A stretch of 35,411 nucleotides of DNA, taken from positions 1 through 35,411 of the forward strand of contig JALCCK010000027.1 of assembly GCA_022640795.1 (NCBI GenBank), given 5' to 3'. The stretch comes from Treponema sp. (GTDB taxonomy: Bacteria > Spirochaetota > Spirochaetia > Treponematales > Treponemataceae). A program made the position numbers and the translations under genes. Within the stretch, counting starts at the first letter, position 1. Every line of letters starts with the position of its first letter. Under the pieces are notes generated by a model. It searched no databases, was not told where the DNA came from, and worked only from the letters and a program-made list of their open reading frames with translations. Shown here one piece after another: positions 31,915 to 35,411 of the stretch.

Positions 31915-33414
31915 TTACTCCTCTTTATTATTGCCTATAAGCATTTTAATTGCGTTGTTCCATCCGGCAGTTTTATCTTTTCGTATACCTTCGCTCATCT
32001 TCGGCCTGTACAGGTCATATGTGACTGCATCATAGATCGTTGCTGCATCATACAGTCCGGCCGCTATGCCGGCTAAATAAGCAGCTCCGATTACCGAAAG
32101 TTCTTCCGTATCCGGTATTTTGATGTCTATGTCGGTAATATCACTCTGGAACTGCATGAGGTAGGTATCCCTCGCAGGGCCGCCGTCTACACACATCCGG
32201 TTGATGGCAATTTTCGTATCTTTCCTCATCGCATCAATTACATCGTTGATCTGATAGGCGGCACATTCAGAGGCCGCTTTTACCAACTCCTTTTTGCCGG
32301 TTGTTCTGCTCATTCCGGTAATCAGTGCACGCGTATCGGCCCGCCACCAGGGGGCTCCCAGTCCTGAAAAAGCAGGAACGACATACGTCCGGTCACCGGG
32401 ATCAGCCTCACGTGAAAGCCGGCCGGTTTCCGACGCCGACCGGATCAGCCCCAGTTCGTCTTTTATCCACGAAATAACGGCTCCGGTATAGTTGATATTT
32501 CCCTCAAGAACATAGGAGACAGTCCCGTTTACTTTCCAGGCAAGCGACGTGGATAGTCCGTAGCTGCTGAAAAACGGATTGTTCCCTGTATTAAGCATCA
32601 CCGATGATCCGGTTCCGTACGTTGCTTTAATATCGCCGCTGTTCAGACAGTTGTGACCGAATAGCGCACCGTGGGAATCTCCAAGAACGCCGTGAACAGG
32701 GACTGGTTTTTCAAGGTAGCCGTCCAGATCCGTATAACCGAAAACCGAATCAGAATCACAAACTTCCGGTAGTGCATTCATCGGAATATTGAACAATTCG
32801 CAGAGATCTTCGTCCCAGCAAAATTTACTGATATTAAACAGCTGGGTTCTGGAGGCATTCGAATAATCAGTTTTGAACGATGTTCCATGTGTCAGTTTAT
32901 ATATAACCCAGCTGTCGATGGTTCCAAAGGCCAGCGTATGATCTTTCCGATTCTGTTCGATTCCAGGTATATTCTCGAGCATCCATGTCATTTTTGCAGC
33001 CGGGTAATACGGTGATAACTTCAAACCGGTTCTTTTATAAACATTGTTTATTGTCTCCGCGTTACTGCCGATTCTATTGCAGATTTCTTTTGCTCTGTTG
33101 CACTGCCATACAATTGCATTGCCCAGTGGACGGCCTGTTTTTTTATTCCAGCACACCGTTGTTTCACGCTGATTATCAATACCCAAACACGCTATTTGAT
33201 TTTTATCTATTCCGGTTTTTTCTATAACTTGTCTGCAAACGGTGATAACGTTATGGTAAATTTCTTCAGGATCATGGGATACCCAGCTGTCTCCGCTGAT
33301 AATCTGCTTATGTGAAATATCACAGCGGCCGGCTATTTTCCCCAGTCTGTCAAAAAGAACAGCCTTTGTTCCCTGTGTGCTTTGATCGATGCCCAAAATG
33401 TAAAATGTGCTCAA
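31915..33414 (-). CDS. FGGY-family carbohydrate kinase, GlpK-like
   Basis: A 499-residue kinase of the FGGY family. The sequence most resembles glycerol kinase: GIDQSTQGTKAVLFD, GIDNQRETTVCWNKKT, AIVWQC, GTIDSWVIYKLTHG, TDYSNASRTQLFNI and YGTGSSVMLNTG. The operon context (dehydrogenase, transketolase) points to a ketose such as xylulose, apulose or a related sugar, not glycerol. TTG at 33414 is the start, with AAGGA 11 bases upstream; no ATG fits near the N-terminus. It is the first gene of the operon and lies behind a perfect promoter. Confidence 0.88.
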   Translation of the reverse strand: MSTFYILGIDQSTQGTKAVLFDRLGKIAGRCDISHKQIISGDSWVSHDPEEIYHNVITVCRQVIEKTGIDKNQIACLGIDNQRETTVCWNKKTGRPLGNAIVWQCNRAKEICNRIGSNAETINNVYKRTGLKLSPYYPAAKMTWMLENIPGIEQNRKDHTLAFGTIDSWVIYKLTHGTSFKTDYSNASRTQLFNISKFCWDEDLCELFNIPMNALPEVCDSDSVFGYTDLDGYLEKPVPVHGVLGDSHGALFGHNCLNSGDIKATYGTGSSVMLNTGNNPFFSSYGLSTSLAWKVNGTVSYVLEGNINYTGAVISWIKDELGLIRSASETGRLSREADPGDRTYVVPAFSGLGAPWWRADTRALITGMSRTTGKKELVKAASECAAYQINDVIDAMRKDTKIAINRMCVDGGPARDTYLMQFQSDITDIDIKIPDTEELSVIGAAYLAGIAAGLYDAATIYDAVTYDLYRPKMSEGIRKDKTAGWNNAIKMLIGNNKEE

Positions 33415-33457
33415 AATACTTTTATTCCTTCAAAATATGATTACTATCGAACTTTAC

Positions 33458-33588
33458 AATGTTCTTTTTATGTTTTATTACGAACATTATAAATCCACAT
33501 ATACGAGCTGTCAATAAAAATCGAACAATATTTTGTTTTATTAAAAACATAAAATGTTCTTTATTCCCTGTATTTTTAACAGAACATT
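33458..33588. promoter_or_regulatory. Five operator copies of a GAACATT motif
   Basis: The intergenic region has AATGTTC at 33458-33464, GAACATT at 33482-33488, GAACAAT at 33523-33529, AATGTTC at 33553-33559 and GAACATT at 33582-33588, mostly followed by a T/A-rich end (consensus GAACATTRTTTT). The outer two pairs are inverted repeats. One copy overlaps the -10 of the operon and another the -35 of the deoR gene, so the DeoR protein probably represses both. Confidence 0.75.
33486..33514 (-). promoter_or_regulatory. Perfect sigma70 promoter of the polyol operon
   Basis: Minus strand: -35 TTGACA (33509-33514), 17 bp, -10 TATAAT (33486-33491), 12 of 12 to consensus. The -10 overlaps an operator copy. 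The predicted leader is about 65 bases and contains another operator. Confidence 0.85.
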
Positions 33589-33615
33589 GTTTTTTTTACA
33601 TTTTTATAGTATACT
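33587..33615 (+). promoter_or_regulatory. Promoter of the DeoR-family gene
   Basis: TTGTTT (33587-33592), 17 bp, TATACT (33610-33615). The -35 abuts the operator at 33582-33588, consistent with autorepression. A short inverted repeat, TAGTTT-AC-AAACTA, lies at 33659-33672 in the leader. Confidence 0.5.
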
Positions 33616-33680
33616 AAACCAATTGCAGAAGTCTGTTAACTTTCGCACTAAGAAAAACTAGTTTACAAACTATCAAGGGT

Positions 33681-34493
33681 ATGCACATTATGCAAAAAGA
33701 TCGGCCGGCTCAAATTATTGAAATCATGCAAACTCGAAATATTATCTCCATCAAGGAACTCTCAAATCTGCTTAACTGCACGGAAATGACGGTCAGAAGA
33801 AATCTTGACAAACTTCAGGAGATGAATTTCATAAAACGGGAACACGGGTATGCCGTTTTATTAAAAAATGCAGAAGAGACCGATTACTACGTCCAGATAG
33901 AAGAAAACAAAAAAGAAAAAGAAGCCATTGCTTCTATAGCACTGCAGTATCTGGTTCCTTTTGAAAGTATCTGTCTTGATTCGGGAACAACGATTCAACA
34001 AATGGTCAGCATGATTCCACCTAATATGCCGCTGTCGGTTATTACTTCCAGTCTGACGGCAGCTATGACGTTATCAAATAACAGTAATGTCCAGGTATTG
34101 CTTCCGGCAGGTTTTCTGAATCACGCAAACCGCTCCATTTTATTCGTAGAACCGGAACGGATTGCCAAATACAAAGCTGATATTGCTTTTATTTCATGCA
34201 GAGCGTTCAGGGTTCCAGGGGGAGCATTCGAACATACGCAGACTTTAACGGCAACAAAAAAGGCACTGGCCTCTATTGCAACAAAACGTATTCTGCTTCT
34301 TGATTATTCGAAATGGGATGTAAATTCTCTCTGCAATTCTATAAGCCTTGAAAATCTGCATACCATTATTACGGACGACAAGGCGCCTGCAGAATCTGTA
34401 AAAAAAGCAGCTGAATTCGGAACAGAAATTATCGTTGTAGATTCGGACTCAAAATCTATCGTAGAACATTATAATGCAGCTGAAAAAAAATAA
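33681..34493 (+). CDS. DeoR-family transcriptional regulator
   Basis: A 270-residue sugar-phosphate-responsive repressor. The N-terminal helix-turn-helix runs from about residue 10 to 58 (ISIKELSNLLNCTEMTVRRNLDKLQ); the sensor domain begins near SICLDSGTTIQQM, the phosphosugar-binding loop, and ends with KRILLLDYSKW. Two starts are possible: ATG 33681 and ATG 33690, each near an AAGGG. It is divergent from the polyol operon and most likely represses it until a phosphorylated intermediate accumulates. The five GAACATT-like motifs between the genes are its probable sites. Confidence 0.93.
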   Translation: MHIMQKDRPAQIIEIMQTRNIISIKELSNLLNCTEMTVRRNLDKLQEMNFIKREHGYAVLLKNAEETDYYVQIEENKKEKEAIASIALQYLVPFESICLDSGTTIQQMVSMIPPNMPLSVITSSLTAAMTLSNNSNVQVLLPAGFLNHANRSILFVEPERIAKYKADIAFISCRAFRVPGGAFEHTQTLTATKKALASIATKRILLLDYSKWDVNSLCNSISLENLHTIITDDKAPAESVKKAAEFGTEIIVVDSDSKSIVEHYNAAEKK

Positions 34494-34519
34494 GCATTTT
34501 TATTTTTTTGTGTGTATGG

Positions 34520-34525
34520 TATACT
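34520..34525 (+). promoter_or_regulatory. Extended -10 of mntH, predicted leaderless
   Basis: TGG-TATACT with the hexamer at 34520-34525 and six bases to ATG 34532. No Shine-Dalgarno sequence and no clear -35. The A/T-rich stem and T-run at 34482-34509 before it could terminate the deoR transcript. Confidence 0.55.
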
Positions 34526-34531
34526 TAGCAT

Positions 34532-35411
34532 ATGACAAATACGAAATTCTCCCTGAAAAAAGTTCTGGCCTTTCTCGGCCCCGGATTTCTCGTAACAGTC
34601 GGTTTTATCGATCCCGGTAACTGGGCGACAAATATAGAAGGTGGTTCTACTTTCGGCTACAGCCTTTTGTGGGTTATAACACTCAGTACTCTTATGCTTA
34701 TTGTCGTTCAAAACATGGCGGCAAAACTCGGCATTGCGACTGGTAAATCGCTTGCGGTGAATATCAGAGAAGGATTTGCCCGCCCTGTTTCGGCTCTCAT
34801 CGGAGTAACGGTCGTCGCTGCCTGCGTTGCGACAGACGTAGCAGAACTGCTCGGCGGCGCAATCGGATTCCGGCTTTTATTCGGATTTCCAATCTGGCTG
34901 GGAGCTTTAATTACTGTTTTCCTTGAAATATTTTTTATCATTGGAGAGCGATACCATCGTCTTGAGCGGACCATCATCGGTTTTCTCGGTATTATCTCGC
35001 TTTGTTATGTTGCCGAACTTATCATTGTAAAACCCGACTGGAAGCAGGTTTTTCCATCTCTTGTTGTTCCGAGGCTTAACCGAAGCAGTATTTATATTGC
35101 AATGGGAATTCTCGGCGCGGTTGTCATGCCGCACAATATTTTTCTGCATTCTAATGTCATTCATTCAAGAAACTGGGGAATTACGCAGGAAAAGAAACTT
35201 GAGCTCCTGAAATATGAAAAGACAGACACGTATACAGCCATGACGCTCGGTCTGGTCGTAAATGCGGCAATGATTATCGTTGCGGCACGGGTTTTTCATG
35301 CAAACGGCATGACGGTCACCAGCATAGAGGAGGCATCAAAAACACTTGCACCGCTGGCAGGCCCACTTGCGGCATTACTTTTCGCTGTTGCGCTTGTCTT
35401 TTCAGGTATCA
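34532..35411 (+). CDS. mntH: Nramp-family Mn2+/Fe2+ transporter (partial)
   Basis: The first 293 codons of an Nramp/MntH proton-coupled divalent metal transporter; the gene runs off the right edge. Residues 27-33 read DPGNWAT, with the metal-binding Asp27 and Asn30, and the later helix has GAVVMPHNIFLHS, the second family signature. It imports manganese (or iron) across the inner membrane. Start is ATG 34532, six bases after TATACT and without a ribosome site. It is separate from the polyol operon; with rubrerythrin it may contribute to oxidative stress defence (inference). Confidence 0.93.
   Translation, partial: MTNTKFSLKKVLAFLGPGFLVTVGFIDPGNWATNIEGGSTFGYSLLWVITLSTLMLIVVQNMAAKLGIATGKSLAVNIREGFARPVSALIGVTVVAACVATDVAELLGGAIGFRLLFGFPIWLGALITVFLEIFFIIGERYHRLERTIIGFLGIISLCYVAELIIVKPDWKQVFPSLVVPRLNRSSIYIAMGILGAVVMPHNIFLHSNVIHSRNWGITQEKKLELLKYEKTDTYTAMTLGLVVNAAMIIVAARVFHANGMTVTSIEEASKTLAPLAGPLAALLFAVALVFSGI

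Noticed and set aside
31915..33414. Assigning the FGGY kinase as glycerol kinase
   Set aside because: The sequence is GlpK-like, but no glycerol genes are near and the operon points to a ketose. Left at family level.
34320..34534. Mn2+ riboswitch ahead of mntH
   Set aside because: The predicted transcript begins at the start codon, so there is no leader to hold one.

Overview
The window looks like chromosome of a diderm, lipoprotein-rich anaerobe, most likely a spirochaete of the Treponema type. This is inferred from moderate G+C, several lipobox proteins, rubrerythrin, a LysM/transglycosylase pair and PrsW- and UPF0210-type genes; no rRNA or marker gene fixes the genus. Two parts stand out. 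Positions 1 to about 21,460 are dense housekeeping and envelope genes. From the initiator tRNA to about 34,500 the DNA looks more accessory: a gene-poor repeat patch, a PTS-linked antiporter and a polyol or sugar catabolic operon with its own regulator.

Layout. 1-982 (-) is the N-terminal part of a PutP-like Na+/solute symporter. 1144-4822 (-) is an operon of UPF0210 protein, MATE exporter and GNAT acetyltransferase. 4911-7632 (-) holds a ModF-like double-ATPase ABC protein followed by a GH18 lipoprotein. A LysR regulator (-) and a secreted YD-repeat-like protein (+) diverge at 8.6 kb. Cardiolipin synthase and rubrerythrin (-) follow. Next come a transmembrane LysM protein with an Hsp70 substrate-binding-like N-terminus and a lipoprotein lytic transglycosylase (+). 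A CPA2 antiporter with CBS domains (+), a UMF1-type MFS protein (-), a NifU-type scaffold and a SlyD-type FKBP with a Cys-rich tail (+), shikimate kinase (-), a PrsW-like membrane protease (+) and tRNA-fMet (+) complete this half.

Accessory half. 21.46-22.44 kb has no convincing gene. It carries a degenerate copy of the tRNA 3' end, a GC-rich inverted-repeat element, an array of about six 20-23 bp direct repeats and two perfect palindromes, one across a promoter. It is followed by an EIIA(Fru/Ntr)-like protein and a second CPA2-CBS antiporter (+). 24,677-33,414 (-) is one long operon: FGGY kinase, split transketolase, polyol dehydrogenase, Rbs-type ABC importer (binding protein, double ATPase, permease) and a histidine phosphatase. 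A DeoR-family regulator lies divergently, and five copies of a GAACATT-type motif sit in the shared promoter. The logic is import, oxidation to a ketose, phosphorylation and two-carbon transfer into the pentose phosphate pool. The window ends inside an Nramp/MntH transporter.

A recurring signal is promoter geometry. Six genes (LysR, ModF-like, cls, aroK, prsW-like, mntH) have a -10 hexamer ending exactly six bases before the ATG and no Shine-Dalgarno sequence, which predicts leaderless mRNAs. Other genes in the window have clear GGAGG-type sites. Everything here is read by eye; no database search was run.
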